Translations under genes and position numbers: made by a program | Source of the DNA: an actinobacterium SCGC AAA278-O22 | GTDB lineage: Bacteria > Actinomycetota > Actinomycetes > Nanopelagicales > Nanopelagicaceae | Length of the DNA stretch: 64,000 bases | NCBI GenBank assembly: GCA_000372185.1 | Contig: AQUA01000005.1 | Location: 1-64,000 of the forward strand | Direction of reading: 5' to 3' | Notes under the pieces: generated by a model | Seen by the model: the letters and a program-made list of their open reading frames with translations, nothing else | Databases searched by the model: none | Told to the model about the DNA's origin: nothing | Shown: positions 1-9,042 of the stretch, piece by piece | Position numbering within the stretch: the first letter of the stretch is position 1 | How the letters are laid out: each line of letters begins with the position of its first letter

Positions 1-690
1 GAACTTCCATTTAATATCGGACCTGAAAAAGTTGTCGAGCGCATTGCAGATCTTGCAAAGGCAAAGAAGATTCAGGGAATCTCTGACATCGTCGATCTCA
101 CCGATGGTCAGACCGGCACCAATGTCGTTATCGAGTTAAAGAACGGATTTGAGCCAGAAGATGTCCTTGAAAAGCTCTTCAAACTCACCCCTATGGAAGA
201 TGCCTTCGCCATTAATGCGGTTGCGCTGGTCAAGGGAAAGCCACAGACATTGGGACTCAAAGAACTTTTACAAGTCTTTATCGACCACCGCATCGAAGTA
301 GTTCGCCGCCGCTCTGAATTTCGTAAAGCGAAGGCTGAAGATCGTCTCTCACTTGTTGATGGTCTGCTCAAAGCCATCATTGATATCGATAAGGTCATCA
401 AGATTATCCGTGGAAGCGATGATGCAGCTGCTGCAAAAGAGAAGTTGATTAAAGATTTTAAGCTCAATGAAGAACAAGCAACCTATATCTTGGATATGCC
501 GCTACGTCGCCTTACCAAGATGAGCAAGCTTGAACTCGAAACTGAGTCAAAAGAGCTCAAGGCAACTATCGCAGCCCTGACAACGCTACTTAAGAGTGAT
601 GATGCAATCCGCAAGCAAGTTTCAGATGAACTTACAGAGGTAGGAAAATCTTTCGCAGTACCTCGTCGTACCCGTATCGGTAAGGAATAG
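1..690 (+). CDS. parC: DNA topoisomerase IV / gyrase subunit A, C-terminal part (5' end outside window)
   Basis: This is the end of a type IIA topoisomerase A subunit, which cuts and rejoins DNA. The frame is open from base 1. It starts in the tower/coiled-coil part of the breakage-reunion domain (ELPFNIGPEKVVERIADL, then KKIQGISDIVDLTD). It continues through TPMEDAFAINAVAL and the coiled coil with YILDMPLRRLT, and stops just after FAVPRRTRIGKE. Family members normally carry a beta-pinwheel C-terminal domain of roughly 300 residues after this point; none is encoded here. The partner B subunit lies nearby at 3124-5211 on the opposite strand, which favours ParC over GyrA, but the truncated view cannot exclude GyrA. 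The stop codon abuts the stop of the convergent methyltransferase gene. Confidence 0.9.
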   Translation, partial: ELPFNIGPEKVVERIADLAKAKKIQGISDIVDLTDGQTGTNVVIELKNGFEPEDVLEKLFKLTPMEDAFAINAVALVKGKPQTLGLKELLQVFIDHRIEVVRRRSEFRKAKAEDRLSLVDGLLKAIIDIDKVIKIIRGSDDAAAAKEKLIKDFKLNEEQATYILDMPLRRLTKMSKLELETESKELKATIAALTTLLKSDDAIRKQVSDELTEVGKSFAVPRRTRIGKE

Positions 691-1446
691 TTACTGAGGC
701 AGTAGTACTGCCGTTCCCTTTTCATGCGGTAGAAATTCAAGTCTGTGGTTAGGCAGAGCCTTCGCAAATTGGTGAGCCAAATCTTTCTCACCATCGCGTC
801 CAGCATCATCAATCACCACGATAGCGCGCGGATTCAGTCTGCTTAAGCACTCTGCGAGTGCAGGGTGGCGAGCACGATCATTCTTTGATCCAGGAGGCCC
901 GTCTACAAAGAGAATATCGATCGCTGAAATATCTCCCAGTTTGGCAAGGTCATACCATTCCACGCCGGATGTATGTGAGGTCAGTGGAGCAACGCGGATA
1001 TCAACATTAGTTATTCCATGCGAGGCAAGCAGCTGAGAAGTCTTAGCTGCATACTCAGCAGAATTATCGATGCTAATGACTGTCGCATTTGGCGCACTTA
1101 CTGCAAGAACCAAAGTGGACATTCCTGATCCAAGATCAAGAATGCGAGAAGGCTTTGAGTTCTTTGCCACATCCATCAAAGTCAGTAAGACATCCGGAGA
1201 TGCTGCCCAATTACGGGTAGCTGGAATGGGTGCCTTGAGATCTAACAATCTGATGAGTTGGGTGTAATACTCACTTTGACGATAATTTTCCCGTGCTGAT
1301 TCTCGTAGATCTTTTGCGATACGTCGGATATCTCTTTCAGGTGAAGCTAATTTGGTGAGTTTTCCATTCATTCGTCTTAATAATCTAATCTGATAGATAA
1401 CTGCAATAAGAATCAAAGTTGAAACGACTGTGAGATACGCGGTCAT
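691..1446 (-). CDS. Membrane-anchored class I SAM-dependent methyltransferase
   Basis: About 251 residues. One hydrophobic segment at residues 3-20 (YLTVVSTLILIAVIYQI) followed by RLLRR suggests an N-terminal anchor with the enzyme domain in the cytoplasm. The central part has the class I SAM-binding motif ILDLGSGMSTLVLA, an acidic second strand (VISIDNS) and a later DILFVDGPPG strand. It resembles the Methyltransf_24 type. I chose the ATG at 1446, because the longer reading frame would run into the promoter of the divergent ABC-F gene and its extra 19 residues precede the membrane segment. The substrate is unknown. Confidence 0.75.
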   Translation of the reverse strand: MTAYLTVVSTLILIAVIYQIRLLRRMNGKLTKLASPERDIRRIAKDLRESARENYRQSEYYTQLIRLLDLKAPIPATRNWAASPDVLLTLMDVAKNSKPSRILDLGSGMSTLVLAVSAPNATVISIDNSAEYAAKTSQLLASHGITNVDIRVAPLTSHTSGVEWYDLAKLGDISAIDILFVDGPPGSKNDRARHPALAECLSRLNPRAIVVIDDAGRDGEKDLAHQFAKALPNHRLEFLPHEKGTAVLLPQ

Positions 1447-1503
1447 GGCGTTGAGTCTAGAGTGATTACAAGGTAATCGGAATACTGTGGGAAGATACGC
1501 CAA

Positions 1504-3102
1504 ATGATTGCTACATCCGCTCTTGAACTCCGTGCCGGAGCCCGACTTTTAGTATCTGGCGTCAATGTGCGCATCAACCACGGTGATCGCATCGGATTTG
1601 TGGGTCGCAATGGCGCTGGCAAATCAACTCTTGCCAAAGTTCTGGCCGGCGAAAATCTACCCGCAGGAGGTGGAGTACAACGCACGGGAAAGATTGGATA
1701 TCTCCCCCAAGATCCACGCACTGGTGAAGATCAAGGAACTGCACTCGATCGAATTTTATCTGCCCGCGACCTTGATCAAATTGCTGCACGAATGACCCAG
1801 GTCGAGCAAGAGATGGCCACCACCGAAGGTGCCGAACTTGAAAAGGCTTTAGAGCGTTACACCCGCGTCGATGCCGAATTCAATGCAGCAGGTGGTTATG
1901 CAGCAACTGCCGAAGCAGAAGCGATAGCAACATCTCTTGGAGTTTCTGAAGCAGTCTTTCATAATCAACTCGACACTCTTTCAGGCGGTCAGCGCCGTCG
2001 AATCGAACTTGCGCGCATCCTCTTCTCTGGCGCTGAAACACTGCTGCTTGATGAGCCAACAAACCACCTCGATGCCGACTCCATCATTTGGCTCCGTAAC
2101 TACCTCATAAATTACTCAGGTGGCTTAGTCATCATCTCTCACGATGTGAATCTGATTGAAACTGTCGTGAACAAAGTCTTCTATATCGATGGAAACCGAA
2201 ATGTCATCGATGTCTACAACATGGGTTGGAAGCAATACCTCGTGCAGCGCGAACAAGATGAACATCGCCGCAAGAAAGAGCGCGCCAACGCAGAGAAGAA
2301 AGCTGAAATTCTGCAGAAACAGGGCGAGAAGATGCGTGCAAAGGCTTCTAAAGCAACCGCGGCTCAAGGTATGTTGCGACGAGCTGAGAAACTTCGCTCT
2401 GGCCTAGAAGACGTTCGCGTAAAAGATAAGGTCGCAAAACTTCGCTTTCCAACTCCTGCTCCATGTGGCAAAACTCCACTCTCTGGTGAAGAGCTCTCCA
2501 AGAATTATGGCTCTCTTGAAATCTTTACCGATGTTTCATGTGTCATTGATAAGGGCTCTCGCGTTGTAATTTTGGGACTCAATGGTGCTGGAAAGACCAC
2601 TCTTCTCAAGATTCTGGCCAACCAACTTGAATCCGATACCGGAAAAGTTGAACATGGCCACGGATTAAAACTCGGGTATTACGCCCAAGAACATGAAATG
2701 CTCGATTTTGAGCGAACAATTCTTGAAAATATGTTGTCATCAAAAGATGATTTGCGCGAACCAGAAGCGCGCAACGTCTTAGGTTCATTCCTCTTTGTGG
2801 GAGATGATGTTCATAAGCCGGTGAAGGTCTTATCTGGTGGCGAAAGAACTCGTTTAGCTCTTGCAACACTCGTTGTATCTGCTGCCAATGTGCTACTTCT
2901 TGATGAGCCAACTAATAACTTAGACCCTGCCTCACGTGAAGAAATTCTGGGAGCGCTGACGGAATATCAAGGCGCAGTGATCATGGTGTCTCACGATGAA
3001 GGGGCCGTGCAGGCGCTCAAACCAGAGCGCGTGATCTTGCTGCCTGATGGCGATGAAGATATCTGGAAAGACGAGTACTTCGACTTAGTCTCTATTGATT
3101 AG
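1504..3102 (+). CDS. ABC-F family ATPase (ribosome-associated type)
   Basis: A 532-residue soluble protein with two ABC ATPase domains and no membrane segments, the architecture of ABC-F translation factors and ribosome-protection proteins. Domain 1 has Walker A GRNGAGKST, signature LSGGQRRR and Walker B LLLDEPTNHLD. Domain 2 has GLNGAGKTT, LSGGERTR and LLLDEPTNNLD. Between them (about residues 240-310) lies a charged, Lys/Glu-rich helical linker (the P-site tRNA interaction motif region). The C-terminus, DGDEDIWKDEYFDLVS, is typical of one actinobacterial ABC-F subgroup. The family acts at the ribosome E site. Whether this member is a housekeeping factor or gives antibiotic tolerance cannot be told from sequence. 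The ATG at 1504 is the only sensible start. Confidence 0.88.
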   Translation: MIATSALELRAGARLLVSGVNVRINHGDRIGFVGRNGAGKSTLAKVLAGENLPAGGGVQRTGKIGYLPQDPRTGEDQGTALDRILSARDLDQIAARMTQVEQEMATTEGAELEKALERYTRVDAEFNAAGGYAATAEAEAIATSLGVSEAVFHNQLDTLSGGQRRRIELARILFSGAETLLLDEPTNHLDADSIIWLRNYLINYSGGLVIISHDVNLIETVVNKVFYIDGNRNVIDVYNMGWKQYLVQREQDEHRRKKERANAEKKAEILQKQGEKMRAKASKATAAQGMLRRAEKLRSGLEDVRVKDKVAKLRFPTPAPCGKTPLSGEELSKNYGSLEIFTDVSCVIDKGSRVVILGLNGAGKTTLLKILANQLESDTGKVEHGHGLKLGYYAQEHEMLDFERTILENMLSSKDDLREPEARNVLGSFLFVGDDVHKPVKVLSGGERTRLALATLVVSAANVLLLDEPTNNLDPASREEILGALTEYQGAVIMVSHDEGAVQALKPERVILLPDGDEDIWKDEYFDLVSID

Positions 3103-3123
3103 CTTGACGAGCAAGAAAGAGTT

Positions 3124-5211
3124 TTAAGCGTCAATCTGCTCGCGATCAATTTCGGCAGTTGCAATAAATTCCTTGCGTGGGGCTACATCTGAGCCCATCA
3201 AGAGCTCGAACATCTGCTCAGCAGCTTCTCCATCTGGAACGGTGATACGACGCAGTGTGCGGGCATCTGGATCCATCGTGGTCTCGCGGAGCTGATCTGC
3301 ATCCATTTCACCAAGGCCCTTGTATCGCTGAATAGGTTCTTTCCAGCGCTTGCCCTGCTTCTTTAAATCTGCGGTGACTTTCTTCATCTCATCATCGGAG
3401 TAGGTATAGATGTATTCACCCTTCTTGCCGCCGGCACCCATAGTTTCAATGCGGTGCAGTGGAGGAATTGCAGCAAAGACGCGACCAGCATCGAGCATCG
3501 GGCGCATATAGCGATACATCAAAGTAAGAAGGAGGCAACGAATATGTGCGCCATCTACGTCAGCATCTGACATCAGAATGATTCGGCCATAACGCGCTTC
3601 ATCGAGTTCGAAAGATTTACCTGATCCTGCACCAATGACCTGAATGATTGATCCGCACTCTTTATCATCGAGCATCTGAGAAAGCGATGCTTTCTGCACA
3701 TTAAGAATCTTTCCGCGAATTGGCAAGATTGCTTGGAACTCTGAATTACGTGCTGCCTTGGTGGTACCGAGCGCAGAATCACCTTCAACGATAAAGAGTT
3801 CGGTACGTGTGACATCTTCAGAACGGCAATCTGAAAGTTTGGTAGGAAGTGAAGAAGATTCGAGCGCATTCTTACGTCGTTGCAAATCTTTATGTGCGCG
3901 GGCGCTAATACGAGTGCGGGATGCGCCGGCAATTTTCTCCATAATCAACTTGCCATTGGCTTTATCGATGCGTCGTGTTGTGGAGAAGAACTCTTTCAAT
4001 TTATCGGCAACGACTGTTGAGACAATCTTGGTGGCTGCAGCAGTTCCAAGAACTTCCTTGGTCTGGCCTTCGAATTGTGGTTCGGACATACGAACTGTGA
4101 CAACGGCTGTAAGACCTTCCATCACGTCATCTTTGATGACATCAGCTTCGTTCTTCTTCAGAATTCCGGCGCTACGCATCGCTTCATTAAAGGCCTTTGT
4201 GATGGCGCGTTCAAAACCGAGTACATGTGAACCACCTTTAGGGGTTGCGATGATGTTGACGAATGAGCGTAAGGTGGTATCAAAGCCAGTTCCCCACTTC
4301 ATGGCGATATCAACTTCCATATCGCGCTCGACATCGGTAGAAACCATGTGCCCCTTGTCATCGAGTACTGGAACTGTCTCTTGATAGTGACCAGTCCCGT
4401 AGATACGAATGACATCGCCTACAGGTGCATCGGGTTGCAAGAAGTCGCAGTATTCAGAGATTCCACCTTTATGGAAGAAGGTTTGAGTTGTCTTCTCTTT
4501 CTTACGGTTATCGTTGACTGTGATGGAAAGTCCTGGAACTAAGAATGAAGTTTGGCGTGCACGTGCGTAGATATCTTCAAGATCGAGTTCGGCATCCTTA
4601 AGGAAGATCTGTCGATCGGACCACCACTTCGTGCGAGTGCCCGTTACCTTTGCTGAAATCTTTCCGATGGTGCGTAAACCAGATTGCGGTGTGAACTCAG
4701 CCTTGGGGCCATCGCCATCGAAGACACCAGCAACGCCGCGCTTAAAAGACATCCAATAAATCTTGCCGTTGCGATCAACTTCCACATCAAGGCGTTCAGC
4801 AAGGGCATTGACAACCGAGGCGCCAACGCCGTGAAGTCCACCGGATGCTGCATACGAACCGCCGCCAAACTTTCCGCCGGCATGCAGCTTTGTCATCACA
4901 ACTTCTACACCGGTAAGACCAGTCTTTGGCTCTTTATCTACAGGAATTCCGCGACCATCGTCATGTACTTCTACTGAACCATCTGCCTCAAGATTAATTT
5001 CAATCTTCTTGCAGTGTCCTGCCAATGATTCATCGACAGAGTTATCGATAATTTCCCAGAGGCAATGTTGCAATCCGCGCGAATCGGTAGAGCCGATATA
5101 CATTCCAGGGCGTTTACGAACTGCATCGAGGCCTTCGAGGACTGCTAGGTCTTTAGCGGTATAGCTATCTTTAGAATCCACCGCTGCATCGAAGTTCAAT
5201 TCATCTGCCAC
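3124..5211 (-). CDS. parE: DNA topoisomerase IV / gyrase subunit B
   Basis: ATP-driving subunit of a type IIA topoisomerase, about 695 residues. The GHKL ATPase domain shows EIIDNSVDESLAG, DDGRGIPV and GGLHGVGASVVNALAE; the Toprim domain shows LFIVEGDSALG and MSDADVDGAHIR; the C-terminal part has YKGLGEMDADQL. It follows the ParE pattern (GMYIGSTDSRGLQHC, GGKFGGGSYAASGGLHGVG). I chose the GTG at 5211 (VADELNF...), because related proteins start about 20 residues before the TAKDLAVLEGLDAVRKRPG block. The frame stays open to an ATG at 5271 as an alternative start. A TAACCT -10-like element ends 8 bases before the GTG. It faces the A-subunit gene at the left edge of the window. Confidence 0.9.
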   Translation of the reverse strand: MADELNFDAAVDSKDSYTAKDLAVLEGLDAVRKRPGMYIGSTDSRGLQHCLWEIIDNSVDESLAGHCKKIEINLEADGSVEVHDDGRGIPVDKEPKTGLTGVEVVMTKLHAGGKFGGGSYAASGGLHGVGASVVNALAERLDVEVDRNGKIYWMSFKRGVAGVFDGDGPKAEFTPQSGLRTIGKISAKVTGTRTKWWSDRQIFLKDAELDLEDIYARARQTSFLVPGLSITVNDNRKKEKTTQTFFHKGGISEYCDFLQPDAPVGDVIRIYGTGHYQETVPVLDDKGHMVSTDVERDMEVDIAMKWGTGFDTTLRSFVNIIATPKGGSHVLGFERAITKAFNEAMRSAGILKKNEADVIKDDVMEGLTAVVTVRMSEPQFEGQTKEVLGTAAATKIVSTVVADKLKEFFSTTRRIDKANGKLIMEKIAGASRTRISARAHKDLQRRKNALESSSLPTKLSDCRSEDVTRTELFIVEGDSALGTTKAARNSEFQAILPIRGKILNVQKASLSQMLDDKECGSIIQVIGAGSGKSFELDEARYGRIILMSDADVDGAHIRCLLLTLMYRYMRPMLDAGRVFAAIPPLHRIETMGAGGKKGEYIYTYSDDEMKKVTADLKKQGKRWKEPIQRYKGLGEMDADQLRETTMDPDARTLRRITVPDGEAAEQMFELLMGSDVAPRKEFIATAEIDREQIDA

Positions 5212-5407
5212 GGTGGCAAAGGTTAGCCAGCGAATCGTTCGCATCTGCGTAAGCGCGCCGATGAGTCTCATATATTGATAGAAGAGGGTGAAAATTCAGA
5301 AAATATCGATATTTTCACAATGTATTTGGCGAGCGGGGAATAAAGAGAACTGGCATGATGTTCCATAGAAGTACAGAACTTCCCACCTGAGCGAAACGGA
5401 GAGCGCG

Positions 5408-5617
5408 ATGACCGAGCAAGTAATCCTCGAATCCACACCTCTAAATGCCCTCGATCGATGCGATCGATGCGGTGCACAAGCTTATGTGCGTGCAACTCTT
5501 ATGACTGGCGGAGAATTAATGTTCTGCGCTCATCACGGTAAAGAGTATGCAGAAAAGCTTAAGACTGTCGCTGCAAAGATCCAGGACGAGTCAGAGAAGC
5601 TGGTTGAAGTAAAGTAA
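5408..5617 (+). CDS. DUF7455-type small zinc-binding protein
   Basis: A 69-residue protein with a CDRCG knuckle near residue 18 and a FCAHH motif near residue 40, suggesting a single zinc site. The layout (LNALDRCDRCGAQAYVRA, then LMFCAHHGKEY) matches the small actinobacterial DUF7455 family, often encoded beside the primary sigma factor gene, as here. The ATG follows a GGAGAG ribosome binding site by a few bases. Its function is not known. It converges on the CDGSH gene, and its terminator hairpin lies within that gene. Confidence 0.8.
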   Translation: MTEQVILESTPLNALDRCDRCGAQAYVRATLMTGGELMFCAHHGKEYAEKLKTVAAKIQDESEKLVEVK

Positions 5618-5803
5618 TTAATCCTTAAGAAGGCCCTTATGCGAACCATCGCATAAGGGTTTTTCTTTTGATTGGCCACACCCACAGAACTTTGGATTCT
5701 CAACAGTTTCGATCACATTGCCTTCAGCATCGACAATATCTACCACCCCAGTGATGCGGATTGATCCGCTCTTGGGATTGATAAAAACCTTTGCGTCAGA
5801 CAC
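5618..5803 (-). CDS. CDGSH iron-sulfur domain protein
   Basis: A 61-residue protein ending in a complete CDGSH motif: FCGCGQSKEKPLCDGSHKG gives the three Cys and one His ligands of a mitoNEET-type [2Fe-2S] cluster. No signal peptide or membrane segment, so it is cytoplasmic. Bacterial CDGSH proteins are thought to act in electron or cluster transfer; the partner here is unknown. It lies 10 bases after the sigma-factor stop on the same strand, probably transcribed with an upstream neighbour or from its own promoter. The last part of the coding region also carries, on the other strand, the terminator of the convergent DUF7455 gene. Confidence 0.85.
   Translation of the reverse strand: MSDAKVFINPKSGSIRITGVVDIVDAEGNVIETVENPKFCGCGQSKEKPLCDGSHKGLLKD
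5634..5669 (+). terminator. Rho-independent terminator of the DUF7455 gene
   Basis: A perfect 10-bp stem (CCCTTATGCG / CGCATAAGGG) with a 6-base loop is followed by TTTTTCTTTT. It lies 17 bases after the stop at 5617 and is wholly inside the coding region of the opposite-strand CDGSH gene. Confidence 0.85.
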
Positions 5804-5813
5804 TCGTTACTTC

Positions 5814-7766
5814 TTAATCGAGGTAATCGCGCAGTGATTGCGAACGAGAAGGGTGGCGCAGCTTCGACATCGTCTTCGATTCAATCTGACGAATACGTTC
5901 GCGGGTTACGCCATGGACTTTACCAATTTCATCGAGGGTCTTTGGCTGACCATCTGTAAGTCCATAGCGAGCCTTGATTACATCTGCTTCGCGGTTGGTA
6001 AGCCCACCGAGAACCTGCATCAATTGCTCCTGCAAGATCGTAAATGTCACTGACTCTTCTGGCTTGACCGCTTCAGAATCTTCAATCAAATCACCGAATT
6101 CTGAGTCGCCTTCTTCACCCAGTGGTGTGTGAAGAGAGATTGGTTCGCGACCATACTTCTGAACTTCAACAACCTTTTCTGGTGTCATATCTAATTCTTT
6201 AGCGAGCTCTTCAGGTGTTGGTTCGCGTCCAAGATCTTGAAGCATCTGGCGCTGTACACGTGCCAACTTATTGATGACTTCAACCATGTGCACCGGAATA
6301 CGGATTGTGCGCGCCTGGTCTGCCATCGCACGAGTGATTGCCTGGCGGATCCACCATGTGGCGTAGGTCGAGAACTTGTAGCCCTTTGTATAGTCGAACT
6401 TTTCAACGGCACGGATAAGACCAAGGTTTCCTTCTTGAATCAGATCAAGGAACAACATGCCGCGTCCGGTGTAACGCTTAGCAAGAGATACAACAAGACG
6501 TAAGTTTGCCTCGAGCAAGTGATTCTTGGCGCGCTTTCCATCTTCAACGATCCACTCAAGTTCGCGCTTGAGTTTCTTATCGATTTTCTTAGTGTTCTTC
6601 AACGCTTCTTCAGCAAAGAGACCAGCTTCGACACGAGTTGCAAGTTCTACTTCGAGTTCTGCATTGAGAAGTGCAACGCGACCGATCTGCTTGAGGTAGT
6701 CCTTTACAGGGTCAGCAGTTGCACCAGCAGTGAGAACGGTCTGTTCTGGTGGGAGGCGCTTGATTTCAATCTGAATAAATCGCGCTTGCTCATTGAAAAA
6801 GTACTGCAAATCTTCGAGATTTTTAAGATATCCCTGGTTCACTGCTTCAGCAATAAGTTTGGCCGACTTTTCATTGAAGGTACTCATCGCAAATTGCTGT
6901 TGGATCTGCTTGAAGGTCAGCGCCTTTGCATCTGCCTGATCAATATTGTGCTTTGGCGGAACTTCAACACCTTGAATTTTGCCGTTAATGGCTTCAAGGA
7001 CGAGGTTTACATTCTTGAGATCTTTCTTATGCTTCTCGCGCTCGTTCTTATCTTCTTCTTCATCATCAACATCAGTGTCGAGAAGGGTAAAAGAGCCTTC
7101 TTCATTCTTAGTGTCATCCGAAAGGGTGACAACGCGTGGCTGATCTTTTCCATCTGACTCGGCATCAATAATTTCAGAGGCTTCGGCGATAAGAGTTTCG
7201 ACATCCTCTAGTTCAACTTCTTCAACAACGATTTCGTTGCCATCTTCATCGAGGACAACCGCTGCCTTGCTCGCCTTACCTTCAGCTGCTGCCTTTGGCT
7301 CTTCCTTAGGTGCGATAAGGGCAAGTTGTGCCTTCGACAAGATACGACTTGGTGCGCCAAGTCCTGCCTTGCGGGCTTTTTCCGTTGCCTCAGGGATTTC
7401 TATATCAAGTTGGCGCGCTTCTTGAGCGAGCGCCATAAATTCTTTCTTCACTGCCTTGCGATAATTATCGATACCGCTTGCTGCAAGAGTTTCAACGATC
7501 TCTTTCTGACGAGCAATCGCATTCTTCAGATCGACAAGTTGCTGAACTTCCTTAGCTGTGAGCTCTTTCTTAATCTCGACCTTAGCTGGCTTTGCAGCAA
7601 CTTTCTTTACTGGTGCTGCTTTCTTTGCTGCCGGCTTCTTGGCAACTGCTTTCTTCGCTACTGCCTTCTTAACGGGAGATTTCTTGGCAACTGCCTTCTT
7701 TGCTGCTGGCTTTGCCGCAGCTTTCTTGCCTTTTGCCTTGTTTTTGAGCGCACTAAATACAGCCAC
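5814..7766 (-). CDS. sigA: Primary RNA polymerase sigma factor (HrdB/SigA group) with a long H1-like N-terminus
   Basis: About 650 residues, longer than usual actinobacterial primary sigma factors (roughly 510-530). Conserved core: region 1.2 [19 protein letters not shown] (from about residue 350), region 2 [19 protein letters not shown] and [13 protein letters not shown], region 3 [16 protein letters not shown], and region 4 [16 protein letters not shown] with the helix-turn-helix [10 protein letters not shown]. The first 70 residues are a Lys/Ala/Pro-rich repeat (KKAVAKK units) like histone H1 tails. Residues about 70-340 are a poorly conserved, partly acidic segment. Start is a GTG at 7766 with an AAAGGAT ribosome binding site. 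It directs housekeeping transcription, and its -10 box appears to lie inside the end of metX. Confidence 0.93.
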   Translation of the reverse strand: MAVFSALKNKAKGKKAAAKPAAKKAVAKKSPVKKAVAKKAVAKKPAAKKAAPVKKVAAKPAKVEIKKELTAKEVQQLVDLKNAIARQKEIVETLAASGIDNYRKAVKKEFMALAQEARQLDIEIPEATEKARKAGLGAPSRILSKAQLALIAPKEEPKAAAEGKASKAAVVLDEDGNEIVVEEVELEDVETLIAEASEIIDAESDGKDQPRVVTLSDDTKNEEGSFTLLDTDVDDEEEDKNEREKHKKDLKNVNLVLEAINGKIQGVEVPPKHNIDQADAKALTFKQIQQQFAMSTFNEKSAKLIAEAVNQGYLKNLEDLQYFFNEQARFIQIEIKRLPPEQTVLTAGATADPVKDYLKQIGRVALLNAELEVELATRVEAGLFAEEALKNTKKIDKKLKRELEWIVEDGKRAKNHLLEANLRLVVSLAKRYTGRGMLFLDLIQEGNLGLIRAVEKFDYTKGYKFSTYATWWIRQAITRAMADQARTIRIPVHMVEVINKLARVQRQMLQDLGREPTPEELAKELDMTPEKVVEVQKYGREPISLHTPLGEEGDSEFGDLIEDSEAVKPEESVTFTILQEQLMQVLGGLTNREADVIKARYGLTDGQPKTLDEIGKVHGVTRERIRQIESKTMSKLRHPSRSQSLRDYLD

Positions 7767-7808
7767 AATTATCCTTTGGGTTTTTCTTCGAACTGCTCGA
7801 AGTAATAC

Positions 7809-8906
7809 CTATATTGTACCCGCAACCTTCAAGGCGTGCCGAATCGCATCGCCCATCGCCTCGGCTTCGACTAAGAATCCGTCATGTCCAAAGTCAGAGC
7901 TGATGACAATTGGGGGTTCTGCGGTCGGTACTAGCTCGGAAATCTCAACCTGAAGTCGAGGTGGGAAGAGGCGATCGGTATCAATCGAGACCACAACGAC
8001 AGGAACTGTGACGCCTTCCAGCGCTGCAGCCACTCCTCCACGGTCGCGGCCGATGTCATGAGAGTTCATGGCATCTGTCAGAGCGATATAGGTATTGGCA
8101 TCAAAGCGCTTGGCAAGTTTTGCAGCCTGATGATCAAGGTATGACTCAACGGCATAGCGGCCGGTGTCATCTCCCTGAAGCTGGCGCCCAAAGCGCACAT
8201 CCATCTCGGACTCGGTGCGATAGGTCAGATGGGCGATGCGGCGTGCAATTCCCATGCCATCGACTGGCCCACGACTTTGTTCATAGTAATCACCGTTATT
8301 GAAATGTGGATCATTTTTAATTGCACGGATTTGAATCGACGCAGTTCCGATTTGATCACCAGTTGCAACTGCCGAAGAGCCAATCGTGCAAATCGCACCC
8401 ACGCGATCGGGAAGTTGGACCGCCCATTCCAGCGAACGCATTCCGCCGAGAGATGGGCCGACTGCCAAGAGATATTTGTGAATTCCTAGCGCATCGCTAA
8501 ATGCAACTTCGGCGTTGACCATGTCGCGAATCGTGATGATTGGAAAACGTGAACCGTAACGCTTTCCGTCGGGGGCCATGCTTGATGGACCAGTGGATCC
8601 CTGACATCCACCAATCACATTGGGACAGACGATGAAATATTTATTGGTATCAAATGGCAAACCTGGTCCCACCATCTGTGGCCACCAACCAGTGACATCA
8701 GACCAACCAGTCATTGCATGGTTAATCAAAATTGCATTGGATTTATCAGCGTTGAGCGTTCCCCAGGTTTGGTATGCGATGGTGATATCCGGAAGAGTCT
8801 CGCCATTTTCAAGAAGCAGATAACCAATCTTGATAAATTGACGATCACCAGGATCGTCTCCTTCAAGCCACGCACCAGTGACTTCGAAGTTAGGTCTTCT
8901 GCTCAT
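7809..8906 (-). CDS. metX: Homoserine O-acetyltransferase
   Basis: Makes O-acetylhomoserine from homoserine and acetyl-CoA for methionine synthesis. About 365 residues, alpha/beta-hydrolase fold. Seen in the sequence: ITIAYQTWGTLN, the acyltransferase signature NAILINHAMTG, CPNVIGGCQGSTGPSS, the nucleophile region VGPSLGGMRSLEWA, the Asp of the triad near IDTDRLFPP and the His in DFGHDGFLVE. The start is the ATG at 8906 (MSRRPNFEV). The frame is open further upstream, but that part overlaps a SAM-type riboswitch and is not protein-like. Control by S-adenosylmethionine through the leader is therefore expected. No metY is seen beside it. Confidence 0.92.
   Translation of the reverse strand: MSRRPNFEVTGAWLEGDDPGDRQFIKIGYLLLENGETLPDITIAYQTWGTLNADKSNAILINHAMTGWSDVTGWWPQMVGPGLPFDTNKYFIVCPNVIGGCQGSTGPSSMAPDGKRYGSRFPIITIRDMVNAEVAFSDALGIHKYLLAVGPSLGGMRSLEWAVQLPDRVGAICTIGSSAVATGDQIGTASIQIRAIKNDPHFNNGDYYEQSRGPVDGMGIARRIAHLTYRTESEMDVRFGRQLQGDDTGRYAVESYLDHQAAKLAKRFDANTYIALTDAMNSHDIGRDRGGVAAALEGVTVPVVVVSIDTDRLFPPRLQVEISELVPTAEPPIVISSDFGHDGFLVEAEAMGDAIRHALKVAGTI
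7813..7818 (-). promoter_or_regulatory. Probable -10 element for the sigma factor gene
   Basis: On the minus strand TACAAT lies 46 bases before the GTG at 7766, inside the last codons of metX. I see no good -35 at the expected distance, so this rests on the -10 match alone. Confidence 0.4.
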
Positions 8907-8924
8907 AGATAATTCCTTCACGCA

Positions 8925-9035
8925 CTTGCAGCTGCACACAGAGTGCACCTGCCTGGTCGTCACCCGGAGCACCCCACCGCGGTGGAGGGTTGCCGTCTCA
9001 TCAGCCGGGGCTATCGATGAGAACTCGTGACCGCT
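8925..9035 (-). ncRNA. SAM-IV-type (SAM-I/IV) riboswitch in the metX leader
   Basis: Read on the minus strand from about 9032, the leader shows GGTCACGAG, GCCCCGGC, CGGCAACCCTCC, CCGCGGTGGGGTG and CCGGGTGACGACC, in the order and pairing of the actinobacterial SAM-IV/SAM-I-IV aptamer: GGTC pairs with GACC to close the core, and CGGCAACCCTCCNNCCGCGGTGGGGTGC forms the conserved arm. A further hairpin and pseudoknot region follows to about 8925, before the metX ATG at 8906. SAM binding should repress metX. The exact 3' limit is uncertain. Confidence 0.85.
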
Positions 9036-9042
9036 GCATATA

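Noticed and set aside
3758-4384. 208-codon plus-strand frame inside parE
   Set aside because: Antisense shadow of a well-conserved gene; Ser/Arg-rich, no recognisable domain.
7558-7953. Long plus-strand frame rich in Ala/Phe opposite the sigma factor N-terminus
   Set aside because: A shadow of the KKAVAKK repeat codons of the sigma factor; no promoter or ribosome binding site.
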